This document shows positions 8,660 through 19,369 of a stretch of 59,407 bases of DNA, one piece after another. The stretch comes from Nemertoderma westbladi. Lineage: Eukaryota > Xenacoelomorpha > Nemertodermatida > Nemertodermatidae. The stretch lies in NCBI GenBank assembly GCA_032718475.1, contig JAUCBJ010008643.1:1-59407 (forward strand). Reading direction: 5' to 3'. The notes under the pieces are model-generated. The model saw only the letters and a list, made by a program, of their open reading frames with translations, searched no databases and was not told the DNA's origin. Each line of letters opens with the position of its first letter. The first letter of the stretch is position 1. The translations under genes and the position numbers were made by a program.

Positions 8660-11230
8660 GTCTTATTATATACGTCAAGTACGGGTAATAAAATGTCAAA
8701 GTGTCTGAATGTTGAAGTGTCAAACTTACCTTGGTATATATAGTATATATATACCCTAACCGGTACAAATAAATCAACAAGTCAGAATGTCGAAATGTCA
8801 AAATGTCGAAATGTACAAATGTCAAACTTACCTTGATATATATATATATCATATATATACCCTAACCGGTACAAATAAACTAACAAAGTATATAATAAAA
8901 TAAGTAGTAATCTAGCCTACCGGCTAAATTTGTACGAATAAATGAGATAACGATATACGTTAACAAAATATAGATCAACAAGTACGAATAATAGGCTAAA
9001 CAGCAACGTCTAACGGGAAAATAAGTACCAACAACACTACTAATAGACAGTGAAACCCACAAATTTTGAGTACTACTGTGCTTTCTTAAGTTTGAATGAC
9101 GCGAGTCGTAAAACTTACGTTCCTTTGATCTTCCAGTCGTACAAATTCCCAAATACAAACCGGACGTGGGTCTTTCCGTTTTTCGGCGGCGCGGACGAAT
9201 TTATTGTCTCCCAAACTTTGCGAAAAGCGGTCTAATCCTCGAAGCGGTCCAGAAATGAGTCCTTGAGTCCTGAAAAGGTCGAAGGTGAGAGTTTTACTTC
9301 TACGCTTACGAAAAATCTTCCTAGGTACCGATACAAATTGGTCTTTAAACCCTATGTACCTTTTCAAGTACCGAAAGTAACACCGCACACACACGGCGTA
9401 AAACAAAGTGCTACAAACTAACTGTTAGCTAGTCAAATATTAAATACGAAAGTACTAGCTACCCTAAGAGCCTACTGAAGCAGGGGACGTTCTAAATTAC
9501 TAAATTTACTAACCTTAAATTTTAAATATCTCCTACTTTCAATAGCTAGCAGATCTAAACTATACTATACACTAATTTCAGAATTTGTATAATATACTTC
9601 CTACTGTAAGGGTCCAGTAGTATACCGCTTACCAGATCCTAGTAACGATGTATCTTACTATGAGACTCTAGTAATGTATACGGGCTCGTACAGTATCTGA
9701 CAACAAATCCCAGTCCAGGATATCTAAACAAACAGATACAATACACAAACGACTACTGGCGAGGAACAGAGCCTAGTATCTATTCTATGTACGTGAGCGG
9801 GTCTAATGCCTACGTACTAGACAAAAGGATACCTGTCCTCTAACCGGTGAGGCAGATGTACAGTTACAGTAACAGACCAAACTCACGGGAAAACAATCCC
9901 CGCGCAGCGAATCCTAACTATCACTGACAGTCCTAAATACAGTAACTTGCCGCGGTGTGATTTATATGGTTTATATACGAACTAGGTGGTTAACAGACCT
10001 AGTGTAACAATGCTGATTACCCCTGTCTAAATCAGCCTAGAAGGTCGTGCCTAAATGTAACGATAACTGATCCCCCTGTACGAAATCAGTCTAAAGGGTC
10101 AGGCCTAAATGTAACAATAACTGCTGGACAGAAATCAACAGTTTATAACGAAAGTGAAATACTCCTTATTGCCGCAACTAAATCAGATCCTAATTTTACA
10201 AATACAGATAATTTCTACCTAAAGTAATGTATAGTGCGCTATAGCTAGTAGAACTTTAAGGGCAATATGTTTTAGGGCGTGTGTGTGTGGGTGTGTTACA
10301 AATAAAACAATTTCGTGTAATTCCTTTACTAGGTTTTAGTGATTTTCTGACTAAATGATACCGTGCGCTAGCTACTAAAATAAACTAGTCGCGTTTGTAG
10401 AACTTTATACTCACAAAATGACGTCAAAGCTCTCTCCTTCCTATCCACAACCCAATGGGCAACCACAGTGTTAGTAACTACACCCGTGATTGGCACTAAT
10501 ACCAGATTCTGGTTGTAAGATAAGGAATAGGGGTTAATTGCTACCGTACGTTAGCTGATCTGGTATACTAATTTAATTCTAGAACTTTGTTGCTGCGGTA
10601 GTTAGCAGCAATACCTATCAGTACGTGGCAAGGCGCGGTAGGATATTAATAAACCTCCCTAGGCCAAGCAGTGTGCCAGTAGCAGAAATACTCCTTGCCT
10701 GATCAAATAGCTAACTCCAGACAGGGGGGGGGGGGGTACTAATGTACGTTCTACAAAGCGAACCGGTACCAAACAGTCAGTGCTACGACTCACTAAATTA
10801 TGGAACATATGCTGTCCGTACCTAATATGTACTCGCGTACTGACGAATGGCAATAGTTCGCACCTGTAGGAAGTACAGGTTAACCCAGGGGTTCGTAGGA
10901 CTGACAAAGGGGGGGGGGGGGTGTTTCTGTCTGAATATAATTATTTGATCCTAAATTTGCGGCGTCCAGTACGGCGTCACGCTTACCCTGATCTATAGGT
11001 CTTACGGCGGGCAAGGACGTCGAACAAAGTCTTACCTTCTCACAAAGCGGGCGCTGCATAGCAAGTGGAGTATTTCGAAGGGCAAAGGGGTGCGCGGTCG
11101 ATCCAATGTGGGCGCTAGTGTGTTGTGGACATCTCTTCCCTGCGTTGCTTACCGCCTAACGGTCTAGGCTGCCATCTCCCTGATGTTTGGCTGTCCCAAA
11201 GTTGGACCAAAAGAAAACATGTTCAGGAAT
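8660..11230 (-). other. Upstream leader and possible 5' LTR of the minus-strand BEL/Pao element
   Basis: There are no believable genes in these 2.6 kb. Visible structure: two tandem copies of an AT-rich segment with TATATATACCCTAACCGGTA (8,697-8,780 and about 8,822-8,880); two 52-54-bp tandem units at 10,007-10,112 containing GCCTAAATGTAAC; and two G runs of 13 at 10,724-10,736 and 10,909-10,921. A short resemblance to the other element's leader (GCTTGGCCTAGG on the minus strand, GCTTGGCTTAGG there) supports calling this a leader. The LTR ends could not be located. Confidence 0.45.
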
Positions 11231-11394
11231 TTGCAGTATATTTACAGTTTTACAAAGGATTTATCAAATAAAGTTTCAACAAGAAACCGAAATAAACTAG
11301 AGTGACAGAAAGGTGAAATGATCTAAGAAGAAGGGTAAAATGATCTAAGAAGAAGGTAACGTAAGAGGTGATAACCGAAGGCAAACCGGCCTTT

Positions 11395-11632
11395 TATACT
11401 AAATATCGCACATGGAAACTAAACAGAATTTTCCACAGCTTCACATTTGAGCAATAAAGTGCTTCGTGCCCTATGATTGGCCCAGCTCATTGTTCAACGC
11501 AGTCCGGCCCTTACACTAATCTGGGACATGGAATCCTAACAGAATTTTCCACTGCCTCACATTTGAGCAATAAGATAATTTATGCCCTATGATTGGCCTG
11601 GCTCATCATTCGCTACGTTGTACGCTTCTCAT
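11395..11632. repeat. Diverged tandem duplication, period about 116 bp
   Basis: Two neighbouring copies share ACAGAATTTTCCAC, TCACATTTGAGCAATAA and GCCCTATGATTGGCC. No coding potential seen. Confidence 0.7.
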
Positions 11633-11639
11633 TGGCCTA

Positions 11640-11790
11640 CCAATTAGCACCAAACGAAAATAAATGGCCCCAAAATACAAATTTCCCGACCGGGATTCGA
11701 ACTCGTAACCTATGTAATGTAACCAATGCCTTAACCATCTGACCACTACGCCACGAGAGTACCTAAGGGTTTTATGTGTACAAATATGAA
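11640..11790 (-). repeat. tRNA-derived SINE-like sequence
   Basis: On the minus strand an A box (TGGCGTAGTGG, at about 11,743-11,755) is followed about 45 nt later by a B box (GAGTTCGAATCCCGG, about 11,690-11,704). This is the spacing of an internal RNA polymerase III promoter. The fold is not a good tRNA, so I call it a SINE head. Confidence 0.55.
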
Positions 11791-11894
11791 TAGGCATATT
11801 ACATTACTGTAACTCAATCAAAATACGTCGGATTTTCGAAAGTTTTTATGTTAAAGTTAAACTACAAATGCTATCTTATAGTGAAATAATTCAT

Positions 11895-12365
11895 CAGTCT
11901 ACGCAGTACTCGTCTTCATTATATGCCTCGTTGCGCTCGTCATTCGTCCCGTGTTGTCATAAAATATTTTTCCTAAACGCAGACTGACGAACTTTATACA
12001 GTTATAACTATGCGAAGTTTTGAAACTGTGCGAGTAACTGCTGATACATCTATGTGGAGATGTGTGATACAACGCCAACGCATCGTATGCCGATGTAGTA
12101 ATATGGGTATTGAAATAATATTAAATCAATGTACACTCTTAAAGCTGCAGCGAAAAATTGTAGCTAATTTCCTTGGTTACATATAAAATAATAAAATTAT
12201 TTTTAAGAACATTAATTTTACTACTTTACAAAAATTCAATTAAAAAATAACCAGACAAATACATTGTGGAATAAACTATTTCATATATAAGCCTACACAA
12301 CAGCCATGCCACGGATAGTATTTATGTTATTATACATGTATCTGTCATTTACCTGAGATAGCAAT
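11895..12365 (+). mobile_element. Left part of a long-inverted-repeat DNA element, interrupted by the plus-strand retroelement
   Basis: This stretch matches the reverse complement of 29,151-29,581 over about 430 bp with moderate divergence; shared blocks include GTAATATGGGTATTGAAATA and GCTGCAG with flanks. The match runs up to ACCTGAGATAG just before 12,366. The next piece of the same repeat resumes at about 28,338, after the retroelement. Two halves of one older element with an insertion between them is the simplest reading. Confidence 0.7.
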
Positions 12366-14309
12366 TGTAAAGGCTTTTGCGGAATTAGCTGGTTATTTTC
12401 CCCGCAAAGGAATTTTCCCCATCGCTATTACCCTGGACGCGCCTACGAGTGAGTTTACGCGTTCCATCCTTATCTATTCGCGTCTGTTGAACAAAAAACA
12501 CGCACACTGAGTTACGAACTAATGAAGCGTGTTGGTGAGTGTATTTCCACCAAATTTGTTCGAAAATATCTCAGGAACGTCAATCCTAACGATATTAATT
12601 CATACCATTTGATCAATTTCATCCGTCAAGACCCTGAGTATGGCGATTTATTTATCAACTCGCACCCTGAGTTACAGGAAGTATCTCGACGGCCCTACGA
12701 ATATCGAGCCCGAGAACGCGAGCTGGAAAGAACCATTAAACCGAGGAAGTTTCTCACCACTCACGGTCCACCTACCGCTATTGTCCAGACGACTCGTCAG
12801 GGACCAGTAGGAGCTGCTGTCCTAAGACGCGCCCTAAAGGCCGTTAGACCTCGCTCCACTGAAGTTGATATCGATCAACCAGGTACCTCGACCGGCGGAT
12901 ACACCGATCGTAATCCTAAACCTTCTGATGCAATTGTATTGCACCCTTCACCCAGGAGTTATAGCCCTCCTAGTAAAGTGGCTCCCCCCAAAGAGAAAAG
13001 GACTCTTGCTAGCCTCAAAAAACTGCGTAAACGCCGTCCGCGTAAGAAAGACTAACTGTTTAGAGTATTTTTATATTTTAGAAACTGTGATTTTTTATAT
13101 TTTATAGAATTAAATCCTATTTTCTGGGAGCGGTCTAAAGGCTTTTGTGGAATTAGCTGGTTATTTTCCCCGCAAAGTACTCTGTAGTTGTTTAAACGGA
13201 GATAAAAAGCCGTTTCCTTACTGTACCGGTGTTTTAGTGGACATAAAAAGCCATTTCTTCTGTATGTGTACTTTAGCGGACATAACTAGCGATTTTATGT
13301 CGCAATAAGCCAAATACTCTAAATATCGGAACTCAGATGACGACATCTATCAGCTGTGTCCACGTGTAACTTTTTCTTTGTTCTTTGTTCGTTCTTTGTT
13401 CGGTCGACCAATCAGAGCGGTTTTCACTCTGTGTTGGAGATTGTATACAGAAACTCACGCAATTCAGTCAGGGTGTGTATTTTTTCCTGATGCCAGAACA
13501 CCGGCTTTGGAATTTCTGTGTTTCAGGCTTTAGCAAAACATTAGTAGGCTTGATCATAGAAACGTATAACTGTTATCTAATCATATCTCAAACCAAAACA
13601 TATTGTTACAAATCATATTGTCACCTACAAACACCGCATTTTTACTGCTATTTACTGTTGGTTATTAATTATATCAGTTGATGGAATATTATTATATTTG
13701 GATAACATCGATAAATAATCATAAAACCCCAATCTTGATATACTGAAGGTAAGAGACAGGTTACATATAGCAATTGCGACTTACATTATATTGGTTTTGG
13801 AGTGAATCTAATGCTATTTCATAGGCACTACATGTGTCGGTTGCTGTTCTCTTTATATGTGACTAAAATTAGTGAAGGTCGGCAGATCGGTGTGCAGCAT
13901 TGTGCGGTAGTGTGCATGAGTTTGATAGATAACAAAGCATCTCCTAAAGAATGCGCTTTATACGTGAATCAATAGCCATCCTGTTGTGCTTAGTGTAAGT
14001 CATAACTCTGTTTACATACTTAGAGCGCCACGTCCTAAAGGAACTGTTGATATTTCCCGAAAGTGAATAATATTTGTCAGAGATTATATATTAACGATCA
14101 ATCGAATAATACAGTAGGCCTACATCGCAATAAGGTCAGAGCTTCCGAATCCAGTCTCCCGGGTATATCCAGCGGGTGAATGGTCGCGCATAGACTGGCT
14201 TCGGCTAATGTAGTGTATCAAATACTCGTCATAGGCTAAAGTCGATTTATAATCTAGAAGACACCTAAATTTGGCAGGTTAAACTGCTAAAGGTCTGAAA
14301 GCGCGAACA
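12366..14309 (+). repeat. 5' LTR, anomalous (1,944 bp), with a duplicated 3' coding segment
   Basis: The first 44 bp (12,366-12,409) equal the first 44 bp of the 3' LTR with one difference. A 9-bp filler (GAATTTTCC) follows. Then 12,419-14,309 repeats 26,443-28,333: the end of the large frame, its 3' spacer and the whole LTR. The regular LTR inside it is 13,134-14,309 (1,176 bp), but it starts TCTAAAGG rather than TGTAAAGG. The LTR part ends GCGCGAACA in both copies. Confidence 0.8.
12419..13133 (+). pseudogene. Extra copy of the 3' end of the large retroelement frame
   Basis: This duplicates 26,443-27,157 almost exactly. Its open frame (12,522-13,055, 177 residues) equals the last 177 residues of the large frame, with substitutions such as a lost Met-His (now Met-Lys-Arg) and an Arg to Pro change near the end. 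No start region belongs to it; it is a fragment carried in the anomalous 5' LTR, not an independent gene. Confidence 0.85.
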
Positions 14310-14656
14310 ATAACAGTTATAACTTCTGATTGCAGTGTAGGCAATAAATACAGTTTAATATTGTTCTGGTAAGAAGAATAACAGTTATTGCTTCTGTATT
14401 GCAACGTAGGCAATAAAGCTGAAGTACCGGTCAACCGGTAACTAGTAGGCCTAACTACCTAACCACCCGAACCGGTACTTACTGCAGTACAGGTACCAGT
14501 ATTATTTCGATTGTGATATATTATATATTATAGGCTGTTAGGGGATTAGGGATTGATCACCCCTTATTCCTTTGTATGGTTTACTTATTTCTGTCAGTTT
14601 TATTTATTTGCAGGTTAATATTGAGCAGAAGACGTGTAAGCCTGCTCAGATTGTAC

Positions 14657-15236
14657 AGATAATTTGTAGGCTGGACTGTTGTCTGACTGTTGTTAAGTCT
14701 GAAGAGATTGTAGTGTGTGTAGAGTGTATGTCCGATAAAGTACTAGTTAGGAACTTAGGGGCTTCCAGTGCTGTGAGGTAAATCCCCCCGAAAGAATAAG
14801 TCGTACTACTCGGATAGAACGCATACTAACTAACCATTTCGGAGTCTGCATATACTGTAGTTTGTTTAGGCTTGATAGTAGTCTGCCAGCGTTTGGTCTG
14901 TATTTTGTTTGTGTAGTCTGTACGGGTAGTGTAATATTTCTTATTTAGATAATTTGTAGGCTGGACTGTTGTCTGACTGTTGTTAAGTCTGAAGAGATTG
15001 TAGTGTGTGTAGAGTGTATGTCCGATAAAGTACTAGTTAGGAACTTAGGGGCTTCCAGTGCTGTGAGGTAAATCCCCCCGAAAGAATAAGTCGTACTACT
15101 CGGTTAGAACGCATACTAACTAACCATTTCGGAGTCTGCATATACTGTAGTTTGTTTAGGCTTGATAGTAGTCTGCCAGCGTTTGGTCTGTATTTTGTTT
15201 GTGTAGTCTGTACGCGTAGCGTAATATTTATTATTC
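14657..15236 (+). repeat. Head-to-tail 290-bp duplication in the leader
   Basis: The unit at 14,657-14,946 recurs at 14,947-15,236 with only a few differences (for example CTCGGA/CTCGGT and TACGGG/TACGCG). Both contain CCGATAAAGTACTAGTTAGG. The near identity points to a recent tandem duplication. Confidence 0.9.
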
Positions 15237-16187
15237 AGAGTTTATGCGATTATTCGCAACATTCACAACCCCGAGTTTATTCCTACAGTAATTGTGCTTG
15301 TTATACATACCGTTATAGTTAAATTAACCCCGGTACTACATCAGGGCTGCTTGGCTTAGGTAAAGACTGGTGATTTTGTGCCCCGGTCACTCCAGCAGAT
15401 ACCGTGGTTCTTTTAGCTGTACAAGTATTTCTAACTGCTGGTTATTTGTTGTATAAGTACTTGTACCTAATTTAGGGTTTAGTGTACAGTGCTTTCCGAA
15501 GGTAATTAGTGTGTAGGTAGTATATTTGTGTTGTAAAGTGGTTAATAGGCACGTTGGCTCTGGTAGGCCGTGGTAATTAACTTCTAGGTAGGAACACTCC
15601 GTGATACATAACGTAGTACTTATAGCGATACGGCTATAAGTCGTCAGACGGTGGTATTTTTCCTATCTGGACAACGCAGTATATTTACTACTGCTTTGTT
15701 ATTTTCAAATACCGTAGTATCCTGTCTGTTTGTAATAACCAGATATTCTAACCCTTTGTTAGGCTGGTTCGTAGACTTCTTGTAAAATTACCCTAAAAAT
15801 TTCGTACGTGTAATTTTGTATTTATTTAGAGATTGTAATCTCACCCCGAATTGTACGTAATTTGTAGTATTAAGTAACTTAGGTAAATTAGAATTATTTG
15901 TTTTAGTGTCCAACAAGTAGCACTTCACTGAGAGCACACAGCTTCTGTGTAGTGACTCCTTCCCAGAAATAATAACATTTATTTCAAATATTGACAAAAC
16001 CCATTATACGGGTATATATATATTATAAATCAACTTAAACCGATTTATAAAATAGTAGGCCTGTCTTACAACAATTAGGTCTTAATGTCAGTTGGACTAC
16101 TGCTTAAATAACGGCAATCAAGTAAAGTAAAGTAAACAAGTAACCCCTAAAATTCAGAAATTCAATTATTCTAAAATAATTGACATA

Positions 16188-16440
16188 CCGGTATTTACGA
16201 TAGGCTTATTATATTTATTTCTATAAATTTAGGCTGAAATTATACCGGTATTCTGTAATTAATTCTAGTCCATAATTATACTTATATATACTATAAGTGT
16301 AAGCTGTATACCGGTATTCACGATAGGCCTATTATATATTTATATATATCTGTGCTGAAATTATATACCGGTATTCTGTGACAAACCTAGTCTGTAATAA
16401 TACTTATATATATACTATAAGTGTCTACCGGTATTCTAAT
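16188..16440 (+). repeat. AT-rich tandem repeat just upstream of gag, about 130 bp
   Basis: Two diverged copies share TACCGGTATT, ACGATAGGC, GCTGAAATTATA and TACTTATATATA. The minus-strand element also has duplicated AT-rich TATATA/ACCGGT sequence just upstream of gag (8,697-8,880). Confidence 0.7.
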
Positions 16441-16570
16441 ATATTGTATATATATCACGTTACATAGAGTAACGATATCGGTAATTAATTACTAGGCTAA
16501 CGGTGATACTGAATTACTAGACTTGCTTTAACTGTAATAAAGCAGTAGGCATTTAACTGTACAAACAAAC

Positions 16571-17788
16571 ATGTCTGACACAAAGCCAAACCTGTCAGAC
16601 AGTCTCCTAGATACAACCATCTGTGACCCAGACAGGAGTGTGGAACGTGTGCGACCGAAGTTCAATTCACCTCCTACCGTAAGAAAGATCATCCCTCCAG
16701 TAGTAGTATCAGACCCTAGGCTAGTCCAACACCGTAGGTCTATCATAGGCACTCGAGCTCAGGTCAAGCGGGACCAAGAAGCAGCAGAACAGCAGCAACA
16801 CTCGAGCCGAGAACTTATTTCTCAACGGCCCGACAGCTCCAGTAGTGCGGATACTGTAGAGCTGACACCCGAGCGCGGAGCAAAGATGGCAGATGCGGTT
16901 TATTCGGATCCCCTTCTCATCCTTCCTGCAGCCGTACTCACTAGGGTATTGATTGCGGTGGAGGAACACCAGATTGATTGGGCGAGAAGTAAGCGATCGA
17001 CCAAGGATAGTTATGCGGGATACACAAGGGAAGAACTGAAGTCTATTGTCGAGTCGCAATGGAACTTCCCCGGACCCGGACTCCCATTTGACTTATCGGA
17101 AGCTGCCTGGGAAGACATACACAGGATGGGAGTGACAAAAGAAACCAGCGATCCAGCTGTGTGGAAGAGGTCAGCAGCAGGATACGTACAGGGATTCTTC
17201 AGCTCTATGGAGCGATTAGAGGAACAACTGTTTCGACAACCCCAAGGACCTCAAGAGCAGGGAGAGCTGCTTTATCAAGTTAGAGAAGGAATTCTAAGAA
17301 TCAGACTAATCTTATCGGCCTTTGAGGAGGCTTCAAAAAGAAGACAAGACACGTCGTTGCAAGTTGCCGTAAAGACTTGGTTTCAGCGGGTGAGTCTCAA
17401 AGTTCAAGGAACTGCCCCGTGGAAATCTCAGTTGGCGGAGCGCTCAACCCATGGAGAATCAACAGACGCTACCTTTTCCCAAGTGGAAAGTGAAGTGACA
17501 GCAGAAAAACCGCATAAGAGGGATGCTATTGACATCTATCTGTCAGACTATCAACGATTTGTAGGTGACGAAGAGTTGAGGAGACGGCTGTCTGGACTTC
17601 GCCCTAATAGTGAAGGAGCCAAGCTTGTGTTGGACGCAATCGATGCGGATATGTTAGCTGCGAACCAAGCTAAATTTGATGAACGCCTCCGCATCGCTAG
17701 AGTCCAAGAAGAACAAGTAAAGAAAAAATGTATAGAAGACAGAAAGATAGCAGCAGCGGCAGCAGCAGAGGCAGAAGCGGAAAGATAA
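16571..17788 (+). CDS. BEL/Pao gag, N-terminal part
   Basis: The 405-residue frame starts MSDTKPNLSDSLLDT and shares this start and CDPDRS with the minus-strand element, which supports the chosen Met. Residues about 100-330 are helical and charged, with no Cys motifs (for example AVLTRVLIAVEEHQIDW and FSSMERLEEQLFRQP). The end is Ala/Glu/Arg-rich and likely a coiled coil (AAAAAAEAEAER). It stops at TAA (17,786-17,788), but the same frame continues with more Ala-Glu-Arg repeats, so the stop breaks one gag protein in the low-complexity coiled coil. I see no enzymatic motif. Confidence 0.75.
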   Translation: MSDTKPNLSDSLLDTTICDPDRSVERVRPKFNSPPTVRKIIPPVVVSDPRLVQHRRSIIGTRAQVKRDQEAAEQQQHSSRELISQRPDSSSSADTVELTPERGAKMADAVYSDPLLILPAAVLTRVLIAVEEHQIDWARSKRSTKDSYAGYTREELKSIVESQWNFPGPGLPFDLSEAAWEDIHRMGVTKETSDPAVWKRSAAGYVQGFFSSMERLEEQLFRQPQGPQEQGELLYQVREGILRIRLILSAFEEASKRRQDTSLQVAVKTWFQRVSLKVQGTAPWKSQLAERSTHGESTDATFSQVESEVTAEKPHKRDAIDIYLSDYQRFVGDEELRRRLSGLRPNSEGAKLVLDAIDADMLAANQAKFDERLRIARVQEEQVKKKCIEDRKIAAAAAAEAEAER

Positions 17789-17800
17789 GCGGCAGAGGCA

Positions 17801-19357
17801 GTGGCAGAAGCGGAAAGAAAGCGAGCCGTGGCAGAAGCAGAACGAAGAGCATCTGAAGAGACCACCCAACTAGAGTTGGAAAATATTCAAGAGAATCAAG
17901 ACCGCATAAATAAACAGTTAGCAGCTAGTCAAATGCAGATGATGAGTCGATCTACTCCCAAAAGACAGGGATATACATCATCTGATGAAGGCGATACCAC
18001 CGATCCTGAAGGCGGAGGAAATAGATCTCGTCTAAGCAGATGTAGAAGAATGTCCCACCTTCAGAAATTGCCTAATTTACCCCCAGCTGTTAGAAGGCAA
18101 CTAACTAACACAGACTTAGGTAGTACAGAACCCACAGACCAAATAATTAAAATAGAAAGACTCCCTACTATAGTAGATGAGCCTGAAATAATTAGGCCTG
18201 TTCTCGAAGCCACCCCTTCGGTGATAGAGACACCTGTACTCCCAGAACCTACCTCTAAATTCCCTTTGCACAGTACTAAACTACCTGTGCCCAGTAGGAC
18301 TGTTCATGAGTCCGAACCCGTCCTGGACGCCGAGCGAGATATCAAGAATTTATCGCCCGTCGTCTCTCGCTCGCCCGCTACTACGTTGGCGACTCCCGCT
18401 TCGGCGGTCGAGTGGGTAGCTGAGGGACGACGGGAGATGGGTCTCCTGCTCGGGCAGCTGAGGGAACACCGTCAGTGCTCCTCTCAGCAGGTCCGGGAGA
18501 TGGAAGGAACTGTTCAGCAGTTCAAGGGCACAGTAAGGGAAAGTAGGTTAGAGTTGCAAGAAGTGCAGCAGAGTATCGCGTTAGAACGCGATAAATTGGT
18601 AAATATACAAAAGGGTATACCACCACCCCCTGTAACAATGTGTCAACCTGTTAGGTCTGAAGTATTTCATGCGCAAGGTGTGGAGCCTACACGCATCTAT
18701 ACTGCTAGTGAAGTAGAAACTCCTATAGTAAACCCTATTAAGGGTAATTATAAACCTGTTGACAATGATATTCCATATAGACTTGATAATAATCCGAGAA
18801 ATTTATATACCGATAAATCGATATTAAATAACACGATGGCCCAAGAAAGTTTTACGCATCAAATGGCTAGAACCGAAGCCCGTCAAGCGGTAAAGGTGGG
18901 AGAGATCATCAAGTTCAATGGGGATGAGATGAAATGGTTACCTTTTAATGAATATTACAAAGATAACATACAGAACTCTGTGCTATCTAACGGAGAGAAA
19001 CTTAGATTCCTCATCGAGTGTTTGGAAGGATCTCCCAAGTTAATGGCGTTAAAGTTTATTGGACATCCAGATGGATTAAGACAAGTTTGGGATACACTAA
19101 ACATCAGGTATGGTAATAGGACTAACATAGCTAGGTATTTATATGCGAAATTAATGGCGCCCCGAAAGTTTCTTAGCAGCGGGATTATAGAGTTTTCCGA
19201 CGAGATTCAGGAGATCTGTAGACAACTAGATTGGTTAGGTAAGTCTCATGAATACCAGAATTTTATGGTTGTAGGAGCCTTAACATCTACTTTGCCCAAG
19301 GGTGGAGTAGGTACACACTGGGACAAGAAAGTGTTATATATGATGGAACAACAATGA
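17801..19357 (+). CDS. BEL/Pao gag, central part with capsid-like core
   Basis: This lies in the same frame as 16,571-17,788 and continues its coiled coil (AEAERKRAVAEAERRASEE). A Pro/Thr/Ser-rich region and a second predicted coiled coil (about 205-270, RESRLELQEVQQSI) come next. From about residue 365 is the gag core: IIKFNGDEMKWLPFNEYY, then LRFLIECLEGSPKLMALKF and YGNRTNIAR. This aligns motif by motif with PPKFSGNAKHW and LSGEPKRLAETF in the minus-strand gag. It ends at TGA (19,355-19,357) followed by CGA; the frame is open again at once and leads to the zinc knuckles. The TGA may be a CpG-decay stop or a read-through site. Confidence 0.78.
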   Translation: MAEAERKRAVAEAERRASEETTQLELENIQENQDRINKQLAASQMQMMSRSTPKRQGYTSSDEGDTTDPEGGGNRSRLSRCRRMSHLQKLPNLPPAVRRQLTNTDLGSTEPTDQIIKIERLPTIVDEPEIIRPVLEATPSVIETPVLPEPTSKFPLHSTKLPVPSRTVHESEPVLDAERDIKNLSPVVSRSPATTLATPASAVEWVAEGRREMGLLLGQLREHRQCSSQQVREMEGTVQQFKGTVRESRLELQEVQQSIALERDKLVNIQKGIPPPPVTMCQPVRSEVFHAQGVEPTRIYTASEVETPIVNPIKGNYKPVDNDIPYRLDNNPRNLYTDKSILNNTMAQESFTHQMARTEARQAVKVGEIIKFNGDEMKWLPFNEYYKDNIQNSVLSNGEKLRFLIECLEGSPKLMALKFIGHPDGLRQVWDTLNIRYGNRTNIARYLYAKLMAPRKFLSSGIIEFSDEIQEICRQLDWLGKSHEYQNFMVVGALTSTLPKGGVGTHWDKKVLYMMEQQ

Positions 19358-19369
19358 CGAGACCCTACC

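Larger units (their letters stand above)
14310..16570 (+). other. Untranslated leader of the plus-strand retroelement
   Basis: No credible gene lies in these 2.26 kb. Just after the LTR, two similar 45-bp segments (14,308-14,354 and 14,379-14,425) share AATAACAGTTAT and GTAGGCAATAAA. Larger tandem duplications at 14,657-15,236 and 16,188-16,440 follow. I do not see a TGG primer-binding site immediately after the LTR. The last bases before gag are AT-rich with repeated ACCGGTAT. Confidence 0.6.

Noticed and set aside
12522-13055. An independent 177-residue gene
   Set aside because: It is an almost exact copy of the 3' end of the large retroelement frame and begins in the middle of it.
14572-14781. 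69-residue frame in the retroelement leader
   Set aside because: It lies over the duplicated leader segment and its frame is not preserved in the second copy as a gene.
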